Notes under the pieces: model-generated
Seen by the model: the letters and a program-made list of their open reading frames with translations, nothing else
Told to the model about the DNA's origin: nothing
Databases searched by the model: none
From: Novosphingobium aureum
GTDB lineage: Bacteria; Pseudomonadota; Alphaproteobacteria; Sphingomonadales; Sphingomonadaceae
Reading direction: 5' to 3'
NCBI RefSeq assembly: GCF_015865035.1
Contig: NZ_JADZGI010000004.1
Location: forward strand, 1 to 64,000
Length of the DNA stretch: 64,000 nucleotides
Translations under genes and position numbers: made by a program
In this document: positions 29,161-39,587 of the stretch, piece by piece
Layout: each line of letters starts with the position of its first letter
How positions within the stretch are numbered: the first letter of the stretch is position 1

Positions 29161-30393
29161 ATGACAGTTTCCCTTACGACCCGCTGCCCGTCCGATGTCG
29201 CCGAGCGCATCGTCGCCCTTCGCCGCGCGATCCACGCCGAACCCGAACTGGGCCTGCACACGCCGATGACGCGCGACAAGATCCGCGCCGCGCTCGCCGA
29301 CCTGCCGCTCGAATGGGCCGAAGGGCCCTCGACAACCGGCCTTGTCGCGACGCTGAAGGGCACCGGCGTGCCTTCTGGCGACGGCCGCGCTCCTTGCGTG
29401 CTGCTGCGCGGAGACATGGATGCGCTGCCCATGCCCGAGGAGACCGGGCTCGACTTCGCCTCGACAATTCCCGGCGTGATGCATGCCTGCGGCCACGATG
29501 CGCACGTGGCGATGCTTGCCGGTGCCGCGCGTATCCTTTGCGGCATGGCCGATAGTCTCGCGGGCGAAGTGCGTTTCATGTTCCAGCCGGGCGAGGAGGG
29601 CTGGCACGGCGCGCGCTTCATGCTCGACGATGGCCTGCTTGGCGGCGAGGGGACGGGCCGCCCCTTGCCCGACGTCGCCTATGCGCTCCACGTCATGCCC
29701 AATGCCCGCCACGGCGTGATCGCGGGCCGCGCGGGTGCGATCATGGCCTCGGCCGACGAGCTGCGCATCACCGTCACCGGACGCGGTGGCCATGCCTCGA
29801 TGCCGCACGACACGCTCGATCCCATGCCCATCGCGGCCGAGATCGTCACCGCCATCCAGACCATGGTCGCGCGCCGCTTCCCGGTCTTCGACCCGGTCGT
29901 CGTGACGATCGCCAAGCTCGAGGCGGGCAGCACGCACAACGTGATCCCAGACCATGTGCGCATGCGCGGCACGATGCGCTCGCTCTCTGCCGGCAATCGC
30001 CTGCGGCTGCGCGAGGAAGTGACCGCGCTTGCCGCCGGGATCGCCGGCGCGCATGGGCTTGCCGCCGAGGTCGAGATCATCGAGGGCTTTCCGGTCACCT
30101 TGTGCGACGAAGGTGCGGTCGATTTCGGCGAGGGCTTGGCGCAAGGCCTGTTCGGCGATGAGAGCTTCGAGCGTCTCGCAAACCCGATCATGGGAGCGGA
30201 AGACTTCGCATATGTGCTGGAGAAGGTGCCCGGCGCGATGTTCTTCCTCGGCGTTGCGGGCGAGGGCGAGGACTGGGCACATTGCTGTGGCATCCACTCG
30301 ACCCGCATGATGATCGACGAAAGCGTCATGCCGCGCGGCGCGGCATTCCTCGCCGGGCTGGCCGAAAGCTATATCGCGTCGCAGCAGGGCTGA
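29161..30393 (+). CDS. M20 family metallopeptidase (amidohydrolase/aminoacylase type, M20D)
   Basis: 410 residues. Di-metal M20D hydrolase with LLRGDMDALPMPEETG, HACGHDAHVAMLAG (bridging and Cys ligands), FQPGEEGWHGA (catalytic glutamates), the lid domain with GRGGHASMPHDTLDP, and the last ligand in CGIHSTRMMID. This set is typical of hippurate hydrolase or N-acyl-amino-acid amidohydrolases. The product is probably cytoplasmic. The gene precedes the fused 5-oxoprolinase gene by 72 nt, so amino-acid-derivative degradation is a likely shared theme. Confidence 0.9.
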   Translation: MTVSLTTRCPSDVAERIVALRRAIHAEPELGLHTPMTRDKIRAALADLPLEWAEGPSTTGLVATLKGTGVPSGDGRAPCVLLRGDMDALPMPEETGLDFASTIPGVMHACGHDAHVAMLAGAARILCGMADSLAGEVRFMFQPGEEGWHGARFMLDDGLLGGEGTGRPLPDVAYALHVMPNARHGVIAGRAGAIMASADELRITVTGRGGHASMPHDTLDPMPIAAEIVTAIQTMVARRFPVFDPVVVTIAKLEAGSTHNVIPDHVRMRGTMRSLSAGNRLRLREEVTALAAGIAGAHGLAAEVEIIEGFPVTLCDEGAVDFGEGLAQGLFGDESFERLANPIMGAEDFAYVLEKVPGAMFFLGVAGEGEDWAHCCGIHSTRMMIDESVMPRGAAFLAGLAESYIASQQG

Positions 30394-30465
30394 TCGCGAG
30401 CATGCGGAAGGGCTTGTCGCGGCGCGGGGTTTGCACCGCCCGGTGACAACCCCCATGTAGGCCGC

Positions 30466-33400
30466 ATGGCAGATCATGATACCGCCGAGGGGCATTCGCA
30501 CAGCATCGCACAGCACTGGCAATTCTGGGTCGATCGCGGCGGCACGTTTACCGACGTCGTCGCACGCGCACCTGACGGGCGGTTCGAGCGGCTAAAGCTG
30601 CTCAGCGAGGATCCCGGGCGCTACGAGGATGCTGCGGTCGAGGCGATGCAGCGCCTCACCGGCGTCAGTGACGAGGCTCTGCCACGCTGCGAACTGCGCC
30701 TTGGCACCACGGTCGCGACCAACGCGCTGCTCGAGGGCAAGGGCGAGCCGGTCCTGCTGGCGATCACCCGCGGTTTCGGCGATGCACTGCGCATCGGGAC
30801 GCAGGAGCGCCCCGACATCTTCGCGCGCCACATCGTCCTGCCTGAACCGCTGGCAAGGCGCGTGCTCGAGATCGACGAGCGCGTCGGCGCCGACGGAACC
30901 ATCCACACCCCGCTCGACGAGGCCGCTGCACGACAAGGCCTGCAGCAGGCCTTCGACGAGGGCCTTCGTGCCGTGGCGATCGTGCTCATGCATGGCTATC
31001 GCCACCAGGCGCACGAGAAGGCGCTGGCCGGCATCGCGCGCGAGATCGGCTTCGCGCAGGTCTCGGTCAGCCACGAGGTAGCCCCGCTGATCAAGCTCAT
31101 CGCGCGCGGCGATACCAGCGTGGTCGATGCCAATCTCTCGCCCGTGCTCGACCGCTACATCGCCGGGCTCGAGGCAGGCCTCGGGCCCAATGTCGATGCG
31201 CTCTACATGCAGTCGAGCGGCGGGCTCACCACGGGTGAAATGCTGCGCGGCAAGGACGCGATCCTCTCAGGCCCCGCAGGCGGCATCGTCGGCATGGCGG
31301 CGGTGGCGAAGGAAGCAGGCTTCGAGCAGGTCGTGGGCTTCGACATGGGCGGCACCTCGACCGACGTCTCGCACTATGCCGGCGCTTACGAGCGCGATAG
31401 CGAGACGCGTGTCGCGGGCAATCGCGTGCGCACCCCGATGATGCGCATCGAGACGGTCGCGGCGGGCGGCGGCTCGATTTGCTCGTTCGACGGGGCGCGC
31501 TTCCTCGTCGGGCCCGAGAGTGCGGGCGCGGTACCCGGCCCCGCCTGCTACCGGCGCGGCGGACCGCTTGCCGTCACCGACTGCAACCTGATCCTCGGCA
31601 AGCTTCGCGCCGATCACTTCCCGCACGTCTTCGGGCCCGGCGGCGATGAGCCGCTCTCGCTCGATGCTGCGCAGCAAAGGATGGATGTGATCCTCGACGA
31701 GGTGCGCGCCGCGACCGGACGCGTGCTCAGCCGCGAGGAAGCCGCCGAGGGCTTTCTCGAGATCGCCGTCGCCAACATGGCCAATGCCATCAAGACCGTA
31801 TCGCTGCGTCGTGGGCACGACGTCACCCGCGCCGCGATGGTGACCTTCGGCGGGGCAGGCGGACAGCACGCCTGCAAGGTTGCCGATGCGCTGGGAGTGG
31901 AGACGGTGCTGTGCCACCCGCTCGCCTCGGTGCTCTCGGCCTATGGCATGGGCCTTGCCGACCGCCGCGTGCTGCACGAGCGTACCCTCGGCCTGCCGCT
32001 CGACGAGGGCTCGTCCAGCCAGATCGCGGACGCCGTAGCGGCGCTCGGCGACCAGGCGGCGGCCGAACTTGCCGCGCAGGGTATTGCCCCGGCCACCATT
32101 CGCCGCGAGGTCTCGCTCGCGCTCCGCCCGCAGGGCAGCGAGAACGCGATCGAGGTGCCCTTTGGCGTGCTCGATGCGATGCGCGAGACCTTCCGCGAGG
32201 GCTGGCAGCACCGCTTCGGCTTCGCACCCGGCGAGCAGCTCGTCGCCGAGACGCTGCGGGTCGAGGCCGTTGCCGCGAGCGATGCCGCCGCCGGGGCCAC
32301 GCTGGCGCTGCCCGGGACCTCCGGGCCTGCCGCCGAGACCCTTCGCGTATGGACCGGGGGCGCGGCGCATGAGGTGCCACTTTACCTTCGCGCCGACCTT
32401 GCCGAAGGCTTCGAAGCCACAGGGCCGCTGCTCGTCGTCGACGACGTCTCGACCACCGTGGTCGAACCGGGCTGGCGGGTACGTGTCGACCATGTGGGCA
32501 ACCTCGTGCTGAGGCGCAGCGCGGCACGCGAGGGCAGCGCGGCGCTCACCACCGAATGCGATCCGGTCCGGCTCGAGATCATGGGCGCGCTGTTCATGGC
32601 GATCGCCGAGGAAATGGGCGCGGCGCTGCAGCACTCGGCGCGCTCTGTGAACATTCGCGAGCGGCTCGATTTCTCCTGCGCCTTGTTTGACGGCGAGGGC
32701 AGTCTCGTCGCCAATGCCCCGCACATGCCGGTGCACCTGGGCTCGATGGGCGAGAGCGTACGCACCGTGATCGCGCGGCGCGGGTGGGATGCCGATGGCG
32801 CCCCGCAAGACGGTCGCGGCATGCTGCCGGGCGATGCCTATGTCCTCAACGCGCCCTATGACGGCGGCACGCACCTGCCCGACATCACCGTGGTCATGCC
32901 GGTCTTCGCGCCCGGAGAGGAAGCGGGCGAGAATGCACGTCCGGCCTGGTACGTAGCCGCCCGCGGGCACCACGCCGACGTCGGCGGGATCAGTCCCGGC
33001 TCGATGCCCCCCACCAGCCGCAGCCTCGACGAGGAAGGGGTGCTGATCGACAATGTCCTGCTCGTCGATCGCGGCGCGTTCCGCGAGGCGGCGATGCGCG
33101 AACTGCTTGCCAGCGGACCGCACCCATCGCGCGCGATCGAGCACAACATCGCCGACCTCAGCGCGCAGGTCGCGGCCTGCGTGCGCGGTGCCTCCGAGCT
33201 GCGCCGGGTGGCGAGCGAGCAGGGGCGCCCGGTGATCGACGCCTACATGGGGCACGCACAGGCCCATGCCGAGGAAGCGGTGCGCAAGCTGATCGCGCGC
33301 CTGTCCGAAGGGCGCTTCACGCTGCCGATGGACAACGGCGCGCAGATCGAGGTTGCAGTCACCATCGACGAGGCAGCGCGCTCGGCGCGGATCGATTTTG

Positions 33401-34134
33401 CCGGGACCAGCGCGCAGTTGCCCGACAATTTCAATGCGCCCTTGCCGGTGGTCAGCGCTGCGGTGCTCTACGTCGTGCGCACGTTGATTGACGATGCGGT
33501 GCCGATGAACGAGGGCTGCCTGCGCCCGATCGAGATCGTCGTGCCCGAAGGCTCGATGCTGCATCCCGTCGCACCCGCGGCGGTGGTCGCGGGCAATGTC
33601 GAGACCAGCCAGGCGATCACCGATGCGCTGTTCGGCGCGCTGGGCGCGATGGCTGCGGCGCAGGGCACGATGAACAACTTCACCTTCGGCGACGGCGCGC
33701 ATCAGTACTACGAGACGATCGCGGGCGGATCTGGTGCGGGGCCCGACTTCGACGGCACCAGCGTGGTCCAGACCCACATGACCAATTCGCGCCTGACCGA
33801 TCCCGAAGTGCTCGAGACGAATTTTCCGGTGTTGCTCGAGGAATTTTCGATCCGGCGCGGCTCGGGCGGCGCAGGTGCGCACCATGGCGGCGACGGCGCC
33901 TTGCGCCGCCTGCGGTTCCTCAGCCCCATGGAAGCGGGCATCCTCTCGCAGCGCCGCGCGACCCGTCCTTTCGGTCTTTCGGGTGGCGAGCCGGGCGAGC
34001 CGGGTGCGAACCGCGTCGAGCGCGCCGATGGCCGGATCGAGACGCTTGGCGCGACCGCGCGGGTCAGTCTCGAGCCGGGCGACGTCTTCGTGATCGAGAC
34101 GCCGGGCGGTGGCGGCTACGGCAAGGAGGCGTGA
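30466..34134 (+). CDS. Fused hydantoinase A/B protein (5-oxoprolinase-type, ATP-hydrolysing)
   Basis: 1222 residues. The N-terminal half (~1-700) is the HyuA domain: [37 protein letters not shown] and the actin-like phosphate motif [15 protein letters not shown]. The C-terminal half (~700-1222) is the HyuB domain, with [42 protein letters not shown], and a closing GGGGYG. This is the architecture of eukaryotic and many bacterial 5-oxoprolinases, cleaving 5-oxo-L-proline to glutamate with ATP, though acetone carboxylase-like or N-methylhydantoinase activity cannot be excluded. It is probably cotranscribed with the M20 gene. Confidence 0.85.
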   Translation: MADHDTAEGHSHSIAQHWQFWVDRGGTFTDVVARAPDGRFERLKLLSEDPGRYEDAAVEAMQRLTGVSDEALPRCELRLGTTVATNALLEGKGEPVLLAITRGFGDALRIGTQERPDIFARHIVLPEPLARRVLEIDERVGADGTIHTPLDEAAARQGLQQAFDEGLRAVAIVLMHGYRHQAHEKALAGIAREIGFAQVSVSHEVAPLIKLIARGDTSVVDANLSPVLDRYIAGLEAGLGPNVDALYMQSSGGLTTGEMLRGKDAILSGPAGGIVGMAAVAKEAGFEQVVGFDMGGTSTDVSHYAGAYERDSETRVAGNRVRTPMMRIETVAAGGGSICSFDGARFLVGPESAGAVPGPACYRRGGPLAVTDCNLILGKLRADHFPHVFGPGGDEPLSLDAAQQRMDVILDEVRAATGRVLSREEAAEGFLEIAVANMANAIKTVSLRRGHDVTRAAMVTFGGAGGQHACKVADALGVETVLCHPLASVLSAYGMGLADRRVLHERTLGLPLDEGSSSQIADAVAALGDQAAAELAAQGIAPATIRREVSLALRPQGSENAIEVPFGVLDAMRETFREGWQHRFGFAPGEQLVAETLRVEAVAASDAAAGATLALPGTSGPAAETLRVWTGGAAHEVPLYLRADLAEGFEATGPLLVVDDVSTTVVEPGWRVRVDHVGNLVLRRSAAREGSAALTTECDPVRLEIMGALFMAIAEEMGAALQHSARSVNIRERLDFSCALFDGEGSLVANAPHMPVHLGSMGESVRTVIARRGWDADGAPQDGRGMLPGDAYVLNAPYDGGTHLPDITVVMPVFAPGEEAGENARPAWYVAARGHHADVGGISPGSMPPTSRSLDEEGVLIDNVLLVDRGAFREAAMRELLASGPHPSRAIEHNIADLSAQVAACVRGASELRRVASEQGRPVIDAYMGHAQAHAEEAVRKLIARLSEGRFTLPMDNGAQIEVAVTIDEAARSARIDFAGTSAQLPDNFNAPLPVVSAAVLYVVRTLIDDAVPMNEGCLRPIEIVVPEGSMLHPVAPAAVVAGNVETSQAITDALFGALGAMAAAQGTMNNFTFGDGAHQYYETIAGGSGAGPDFDGTSVVQTHMTNSRLTDPEVLETNFPVLLEEFSIRRGSGGAGAHHGGDGALRRLRFLSPMEAGILSQRRATRPFGLSGGEPGEPGANRVERADGRIETLGATARVSLEPGDVFVIETPGGGGYGKEA

Positions 34135-34149
34135 GCGGGGCGGGAGCCG

Positions 34150-35031
34150 CTAGCGCTCGCCGCCAGCTCCATAGACCCGCCGCAGCGCCGCGATGAACGG
34201 GTCGGTGCGCAGCGCCTCAGCCTTGCTCGCATCGGCATGGAGCAGCCCGATCTCGCGGTTGAGGTCGAAGTCGCGCACCGCGACCATGGCGAGCCCCGGC
34301 CCGGCGAAGCTCTCGGGCATCATGCCGATCCCGGCGCCCGCGCGCACCACGGCGAGGACCTGCTCGTCGCTGGTGGTCTTGAGCACGAAGCGCGGGCGCA
34401 CGCCGCGCTGGGTGAAGAAGCGGTTGATCTCGGGCAGCGCCTCGCAGTGGCGGCGCAGCGCCATGCGGTCGCGCGCGAGCTGCTCGGGCATGACTTCCTC
34501 GGCGCCTGCCAGCGGGTGATCGGCGGGCAGCACCATCGCGTAGCGCTCGCGCGCGAGCACTTTAGGCGCGAAGCGGGCATGGTGCCCGCGCACGAGGGTA
34601 AGGGCGACATCGAGGCGTCCTCGCTCGAGCCTTTCGGCGAGTTCGCGTTCGTTGCCGCTGACGATTTCGGGCACGTTTGCCTCCCCGCGCTCGCGCAAGT
34701 GCTCCAGCGCCCGGGCGATGATTGCGGCAGGCACCGTCGCCAGCACGCCAAGACGCAGGACTTGCGGGGCCTCGGCCTCCGCAATCTCGACCAGTGCCTG
34801 CGCATATTCCGCGGCAATCCGCCTTGCCCGCACGAGGAAGCGGCTGCCCGCGGGGGTGAGCGAGACCCCCTGGCGGTCGCGGTCGAAGAGCCGTGCGCCC
34901 AGCTCGCGTTCGAGCTTGGCGATACCGGTGGAAAGCGTAGGCTGGGTGACGCTCACCTGCCGTGCGGCACGGCTGAAGCTGCCGGTTTCCGCCACTGCGA
35001 GGAAGTAGCGCAGGAGATACTGGTCGATCAT
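34150..35031 (-). CDS. LysR family transcriptional regulator
   Basis: 293 residues. The N-terminal winged helix-turn-helix is clear: [20 protein letters not shown] and [23 protein letters not shown]. The effector-binding domain follows (~90-290). Divergent from the acyl-CoA carboxylase operon across a 103-nt region, it most likely controls that operon and itself. A T-N11-A dyad covers its own start codon. The stop is 15 nt from the 5-oxoprolinase stop. Confidence 0.93.
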   Translation of the reverse strand: MIDQYLLRYFLAVAETGSFSRAARQVSVTQPTLSTGIAKLERELGARLFDRDRQGVSLTPAGSRFLVRARRIAAEYAQALVEIAEAEAPQVLRLGVLATVPAAIIARALEHLRERGEANVPEIVSGNERELAERLERGRLDVALTLVRGHHARFAPKVLARERYAMVLPADHPLAGAEEVMPEQLARDRMALRRHCEALPEINRFFTQRGVRPRFVLKTTSDEQVLAVVRAGAGIGMMPESFAGPGLAMVAVRDFDLNREIGLLHADASKAEALRTDPFIAALRRVYGAGGER

Positions 35032-35045
35032 AGACGCGGTCTATG
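35029..35045. promoter_or_regulatory. LysR-type operator (T-N11-A dyad) overlapping the regulator start codon
   Basis: CATAGAC-GCG-GTCTATG is a perfect 7-3-7 inverted repeat containing T-N11-A (T at 35031, A at 35043), the classic LysR-family binding motif. It covers the first codon of the LysR gene on the minus strand, fitting autoregulation. A second dyad, CGGAAA-N7-TTTCCG at 35054-35072, lies next to it towards the carboxylase start. Confidence 0.6.
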
Positions 35046-35134
35046 GCCAGATGCGGAAACTTTCAATTTCCGCTGACGTTGCGGGTTGGGTAGATAGACA
35101 GGACCAATCAGGTCGACGGGAAGAGGGACATGCC

Positions 35135-36736
35135 ATGAGCGCGCCGGTGCTCCAGACCACGCACGATCCGCAAGGCCCAGCCGCAAGGGCGCGCGAGGCG
35201 CACAACCGCGCGCTGGTCCAGACGCTCCACGACAAGGTCGCGGCTGCCGCGCTGGGCGGTACCGAGAAATCGCGCGAACGCCATGTCTCACGTGGCAAGC
35301 TACTCCCGCGCGAGCGTGTCGAGCGCTTGCTCGATCCCGCCTCGCCGTTCCTCGAGATCGGCCAGCTTGCCGCAGGCGGCATGTACAACGACGAGGTGCC
35401 GGGCGCGGGCATCATCGCCGGGATCGGCGTGGTTTCCGGGCGGCGCTGCATGGTTTTCGCCAACGATGCGACGGTCAAGGGCGGCACCTACTACCCGATG
35501 ACGGTCAAGAAGCACTTGCGCGCGCAGGAGATCGCGCAGGCCTGTCACCTGCCATGTATCTACCTCGTCGACAGCGGCGGAGCCAACCTGCCCAATCAGG
35601 CCGAGGTCTTTCCCGATCGCGACCATTTCGGCCGCTTCTTCTTCAACCAGGCGCAGATGAGCGCGCGCGGCATCGCGCAGGTTGCTGCGGTCATGGGCTC
35701 GTGCACCGCAGGTGGTGCCTATGTCCCGGCGATGAGCGACGAGAGCGTGATCGTGAAGGAACAGGGCACGATCTTCCTCGCCGGTCCGCCGCTGGTCCAA
35801 GCCGCGACCGGCGAGGTGATCAGCGCCGAGGAACTGGGCGGGGGCGATCTGCACGCGCGCAAGTCGGGCGTCACCGATCATCTCGCGGACGACGACGAGC
35901 ACGCGCTCTCGATCCTGCGCGATATCGTCAGCAACCTTGGCCCTGCGCATCGCCATGGCCTCGATCTGCGTGAACCGCGCGCTCCGGCTTACGACCCCGA
36001 GGAACTCTACGGCATCGTGCCCGAGGACGTGCGCGCGCCTTACGAGGTGCGCGAGGTGATCGCGCGCATCGTCGATGGTTCCGAGTTCCACGAGTTCAAG
36101 GCGCTCTACGGCAGCACGCTGGTCTGCGGCTTCGCCCATATCCACGGTGTCCCGGTGGCCATTCTCGCCAACAACGGCGTGCTTTTCTCGGAGAGCGCGC
36201 AGAAGGGTGCGCATTTCATCGAGCTCGCCTGCCAGCGCGGTATTCCGCTGCTGTTCCTCCAGAACGTCTCTGGCTTCATGGTCGGGGGCAAGTACGAGGC
36301 CGAGGGCATCGCCAAGCACGGCGCCAAGCTGGTCACTGCGGTCGCGACCGCCAACGTGCCCAAGCTGACCGTGCTCATCGGCGGGTCCTTCGGTGCGGGT
36401 AACTACGGCATGTGCGGGCGCGCCTACGACCCGCGTTTCCTGTTCTCCTGGCCCAATGCGCGCATCTCGGTGATGGGCGGCGAACAGGCCGCCTCGGTGC
36501 TGGCGACCGTCCACCGCGACGCCGACAAGTGGGACGAGCGCGAGGCCGAGGCCTTCAAGGCCCCGATCCGCGAGAAGTACGAGACCGAGGGCAGCCCCTA
36601 CTATGCCACCGCGCGGCTGTGGGACGATGGCGTGATCGACCCCGCACAGACCCGCGACGTACTCGGCCTCGCGCTTGCCGCCGCGCTCGAGGCACCCTTC
36701 CCCGAAGCCCCGCGTTTCGGCGTCTTCAGGATGTGA
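35135..36736 (+). CDS. Acyl-CoA carboxylase carboxyltransferase (beta) subunit, methylcrotonyl-CoA type
   Basis: 533 residues. Biotin-dependent carboxyltransferase with [39 protein letters not shown] and [15 protein letters not shown] in the N-terminal crotonase-like domain, and [20 protein letters not shown] plus [20 protein letters not shown] in the second. These match the beta subunit of 3-methylcrotonyl-CoA carboxylase (leucine and isovalerate catabolism) and the close geranyl-CoA carboxylase. No isovaleryl-CoA dehydrogenase or HMG-CoA lyase is nearby, so the exact substrate is open. GAGGGA lies ~8 nt before the ATG. Its stop overlaps the DUF3088 start by 1 nt. Confidence 0.9.
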   Translation: MSAPVLQTTHDPQGPAARAREAHNRALVQTLHDKVAAAALGGTEKSRERHVSRGKLLPRERVERLLDPASPFLEIGQLAAGGMYNDEVPGAGIIAGIGVVSGRRCMVFANDATVKGGTYYPMTVKKHLRAQEIAQACHLPCIYLVDSGGANLPNQAEVFPDRDHFGRFFFNQAQMSARGIAQVAAVMGSCTAGGAYVPAMSDESVIVKEQGTIFLAGPPLVQAATGEVISAEELGGGDLHARKSGVTDHLADDDEHALSILRDIVSNLGPAHRHGLDLREPRAPAYDPEELYGIVPEDVRAPYEVREVIARIVDGSEFHEFKALYGSTLVCGFAHIHGVPVAILANNGVLFSESAQKGAHFIELACQRGIPLLFLQNVSGFMVGGKYEAEGIAKHGAKLVTAVATANVPKLTVLIGGSFGAGNYGMCGRAYDPRFLFSWPNARISVMGGEQAASVLATVHRDADKWDEREAEAFKAPIREKYETEGSPYYATARLWDDGVIDPAQTRDVLGLALAAALEAPFPEAPRFGVFRM

Positions 36737-37065
36737 TGGCCATGGTCGGACAGGACACCCGCGATACCCTCTACGTGCTCGACACCGATTGGGCGGACCC
36801 CGAATTCGGCGGCGAGCGGCGCTTCTACTGCAAGGACTGCGTCACCGTCGAAGGGCTGCTCGCGCTCTTCCCCGAGCGGGCCGGCAACATCGAGGTGGTG
36901 CGCGTCGGCTGGCCGCGCCCGCGCGGGCCGGTCGTCGAGCGCCTTGGCGCGGACAACCAGAACCTGCCTGCGCTCGCCTTTGCCGAGGGCGGCTTTGCCA
37001 ACGACATCGAGGGCGTGCTCGGCGCGCTCCACACCCGTCACGGTTTCCCGGAGCGTCATCCATGA
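36736..37065 (+). CDS. DUF3088 domain-containing protein
   Basis: 109 residues with an apparent thioredoxin-like order of segments: TLYVLDTDWADPEFGGE, then RFYCKDCVTVEGLL, where a CxxC (CKDC) sits at the start of a helix, and GADNQNLPALAFAEGG with a Pro preceded by Leu, as in the cis-Pro region of thioredoxin-fold proteins. It is wedged between the carboxylase beta (TGATG, 1-nt overlap) and alpha (ATGA, 4-nt overlap) genes and must be translationally coupled to both. I infer a redox or accessory role in carboxylase assembly or function; no biochemical function is known to me. Confidence 0.8.
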   Translation: MAMVGQDTRDTLYVLDTDWADPEFGGERRFYCKDCVTVEGLLALFPERAGNIEVVRVGWPRPRGPVVERLGADNQNLPALAFAEGGFANDIEGVLGALHTRHGFPERHP

Positions 37066-38921
37066 TCACCTCGCTGCTCATCGCCAATCGCGGCGAGATC
37101 GCCTGCCGCGTGATCCGCACCGCGCGCAGTCTCGGCATCCGCACCGTCGCAGTCTATTCCGAGGCCGACGCCGATGCGCTGCACGTGCGCGAGGCCGACG
37201 AGGCGGTGCTGATCGGCCCTGCACCATCGGCGCAAAGCTACCTCGTGGGCGAAAAGATCCTCGCAGCGGCAAAGGAGACCGGGGCCGAGGCAATTCATCC
37301 CGGCTATGGCTTCCTTTCCGAGAACGCGGCCTTCGCGCAGGCGGTGATCGATGCCGGGCTCGTCTGGGTCGGACCCGATCCTGCCTCGATCACCGCGATG
37401 GGCCTCAAGGACGCGGCCAAGGCGCTGATGGCCGAGGCGGGCGTGCCGGTGACGCCGGGCTACATGGGCGAGGACCAGTCGGTGCTGACGCTCGCCGAGG
37501 AAGCGGCCAAGGTCGGCTATCCGGTGCTGATCAAGGCGGTCGCGGGCGGCGGCGGCAAGGGCATGCGGCTGGTCGAGGCGCAGGAGGACTTCGCCGACGC
37601 GCTAGCCTCGTGCAAGCGCGAGGCGGCGGCCTCCTTCGGCAACGACCACGTGCTGATCGAGAAGTACATCGCCAGCCCGCGCCACATCGAGGTGCAGGTC
37701 TTCGGCGACCGCCACGGCAACGTCGTCCACCTGTTCGAGCGCGACTGCTCGCTCCAGCGCCGCCACCAGAAGGTGATCGAGGAAGCGCCCGCGCCGGGCA
37801 TGGACGCAGCGACGCGCGAGGCGCTCTGCGCTGCGGCGGTGCGCGCGGCAAAGGCGGTCGATTACGTCGGGGCGGGCACGATCGAGTTCATCGCCGACGG
37901 CTCGGGCGCGCTCGATGCCGAGCGCATCTGGTTCATGGAGATGAACACCCGTCTTCAGGTCGAACATCCCGTTACCGAGGAGATCACCGGGGTCGACCTC
38001 GTCGAGTGGCAGTTGCGCATCGCCAGCGGCGAACCCCTGCCGCTCGCGCAGGACCAGCTCGCGATCAACGGCTGGGCGATGGAGGCGCGCCTCTACGCCG
38101 AGGACCCCGCGCGCGGTTTCCTGCCCAGCATCGGGCGGCTCGACCTGCTCCAGTTCGGCGAGGCTCCCGAAGGCATGGGCCATGGCCGGATCGAGACCGG
38201 CGTGGTCGAGGGCGGGGCGGTCTCGCCGCATTACGATCCGATGATCGCCAAGGTCGTCGCCTGGGGCGAGGACCGCGAGGAAGCGCGGCTCACGCTGGCG
38301 GGCATGCTCGAAGAGAGCGCGGTCTGGCCGGTGCGCATCAATGCCTCGTTCCTCGTGCGCGCGCTGCACCAGGCGGATTTTGCGAACGGGGATGTCGATA
38401 CCGGCCTCATCGCGCGCGAGGGCGAGGCGCTGGCACAGGCGCCGGCACCCTCTGCCGAGGTGCTCGAGGCAGCGGCGCGCGCGCTCGTCCCGGCCAGCGA
38501 CGTGGCAGGTTTCCGGCTCAATGCGCCCGCCGCGCGCACCGGCTGGTTCCTGCTCGAGGGCGAGCCGGTCGAGATCGCGCTCGGCGGTCAAGGCAGCGAG
38601 GCTCCGGTCGGGTCCGTGCTGCTCGCCGAACAGGGCGCGGCCTGGCGGCTCACGCCCTGGCGGCGCGATGGTGCGCACGGCGGGGCGGATGGCTCGGGCG
38701 CGATCCTCGCGCCGATGCCGGGCAAGGTGATCGACGTCGCGGTCGAGGAAGGCGAGGAGGTCAAGCGCGGCCAGAAGCTGCTCACGCTCGAGGCGATGAA
38801 GATGGAGCACACGCTGACCGCGCCCTTCGACGGCACGGTCGCAAAGCTCAATGCCGAGGCCGGGCAACAGGTTCAGGTCGAGGCGCTGCTGGCGCGGATC
38901 GACGAAGCGGAGGCAGGCTGA
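37062..38921 (+). CDS. Acyl-CoA carboxylase biotin carboxylase/biotin carrier (alpha) subunit, MCC type
   Basis: 619 residues. ATP-grasp biotin carboxylase with LLIANRGEIACRVIRTA, HPGYGFLSENAAFA, the glycine-rich VAGGGGKGMR loop, the HIEVQVFGDRHGN segment and MEMNTRLQVEHPVTE. The C-terminal biotin carrier domain carries EAMKMEH with the biotinylated Lys at ~580. It pairs with the beta subunit encoded two genes upstream. The start overlaps the DUF3088 stop (ATGA) and its stop overlaps the MaoC-like start (TGATG), so four genes form one coupled operon under the divergent LysR gene. Confidence 0.92.
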   Translation: MITSLLIANRGEIACRVIRTARSLGIRTVAVYSEADADALHVREADEAVLIGPAPSAQSYLVGEKILAAAKETGAEAIHPGYGFLSENAAFAQAVIDAGLVWVGPDPASITAMGLKDAAKALMAEAGVPVTPGYMGEDQSVLTLAEEAAKVGYPVLIKAVAGGGGKGMRLVEAQEDFADALASCKREAAASFGNDHVLIEKYIASPRHIEVQVFGDRHGNVVHLFERDCSLQRRHQKVIEEAPAPGMDAATREALCAAAVRAAKAVDYVGAGTIEFIADGSGALDAERIWFMEMNTRLQVEHPVTEEITGVDLVEWQLRIASGEPLPLAQDQLAINGWAMEARLYAEDPARGFLPSIGRLDLLQFGEAPEGMGHGRIETGVVEGGAVSPHYDPMIAKVVAWGEDREEARLTLAGMLEESAVWPVRINASFLVRALHQADFANGDVDTGLIAREGEALAQAPAPSAEVLEAAARALVPASDVAGFRLNAPAARTGWFLLEGEPVEIALGGQGSEAPVGSVLLAEQGAAWRLTPWRRDGAHGGADGSGAILAPMPGKVIDVAVEEGEEVKRGQKLLTLEAMKMEHTLTAPFDGTVAKLNAEAGQQVQVEALLARIDEAEAG

Positions 38922-39376
38922 TGGCGGGGCGTTTCTACGACGAGTGGCAGCTGGGCGACCGGCTGGTGCACCAGCCCTCGCGCACGGTGACAGAGACCGA
39001 CAACCTGATGTTCTCGGCGATGACGCACAACATGCAGCCGCTGCATCTCGATGCCGAGAGCGCGAAGGCGAGCGAGTTCGGGCAGATCCTCGTCAACTCG
39101 ACCTTCACGTTCAGCCTCGCGGTAGGACTGTCGATTACCGACACCACGCTGGGCACGCTCGTTGCCAACCTCGGTTTCGACAAGGTGGTGACACCCGCGC
39201 CGACCTTCATCGGTGACACGCTGACCTGTTCGAGCGAGGTCGTCGAGATGCGCGAGAGCAAGTCGCGCCCCGGGCAGGGCATCGTCACTTTCCGGCACGA
39301 GATGACCAACCAGCGCGGCGAGACCGCGCTCTCGCTGCTGCGCACGGTCCTCCTCAAGAAGCGCGCCGCGGACTGA
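38921..39376 (+). CDS. MaoC family dehydratase (hot-dog hydratase)
   Basis: 151 residues with the (R)-specific enoyl-CoA hydratase signature: NMQPLHLDAESAKASEFG carries the catalytic Asp/His-type motif (N..PLH.D), then NSTFTFSLAVGLSI and GDTLTCSSEVVEMRESKSR. Hydratases of this family add water to enoyl-CoA or mesaconyl-CoA-like thioesters. As the last gene of the carboxylase operon it probably hydrates the carboxylated enoyl-CoA. A crotonase-type hydratase would be the usual partner in leucine breakdown, so a different substrate is possible. Confidence 0.85.
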   Translation: MAGRFYDEWQLGDRLVHQPSRTVTETDNLMFSAMTHNMQPLHLDAESAKASEFGQILVNSTFTFSLAVGLSITDTTLGTLVANLGFDKVVTPAPTFIGDTLTCSSEVVEMRESKSRPGQGIVTFRHEMTNQRGETALSLLRTVLLKKRAAD

Positions 39377-39464
39377 GGTGGCCGGGTGGGCCCAGGCTGC
39401 GTGGACAAATTCGGCAGTGACCGGAGCGACCGACTTGGGGTGATTTGAGACTTTGCCCCCACTC

Positions 39465-39540
39465 CGCTCATGCTGAGCTTGTCGAAGCATGCGAGCCACA
39501 ACCCCATGCCTTGGGGCGTTCGACAGGCTCAGGCTGAGCG
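39465..39540. repeat. Imperfect inverted repeat, likely dispersed intergenic element
   Basis: Left arm 39465-39486 (CGCTCATGCTGAGCTTGTCG then AA) and right arm 39519-39540 are inverted copies with about three mismatches in 22 nt, separated by 32 nt. The TGAGC-TTGTCGAA motif is of a kind I associate with short dispersed repeats in sphingomonad genomes. It lies in a gene-free stretch after the MaoC gene. It could also act as a bidirectional hairpin terminator, though no T-run follows. Confidence 0.65.
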
Positions 39541-39587
39541 GGAGCTGGCGGGGCTGAAATGGGTTGGAAGAAACCGTTTCCTAATCC

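Noticed and set aside
31267..33885. An 872-codon minus-strand frame inside the 5-oxoprolinase gene
   Set aside because: It is a shadow of the real gene on the other strand, with Arg/Gly/His-rich composition and no conserved motif.
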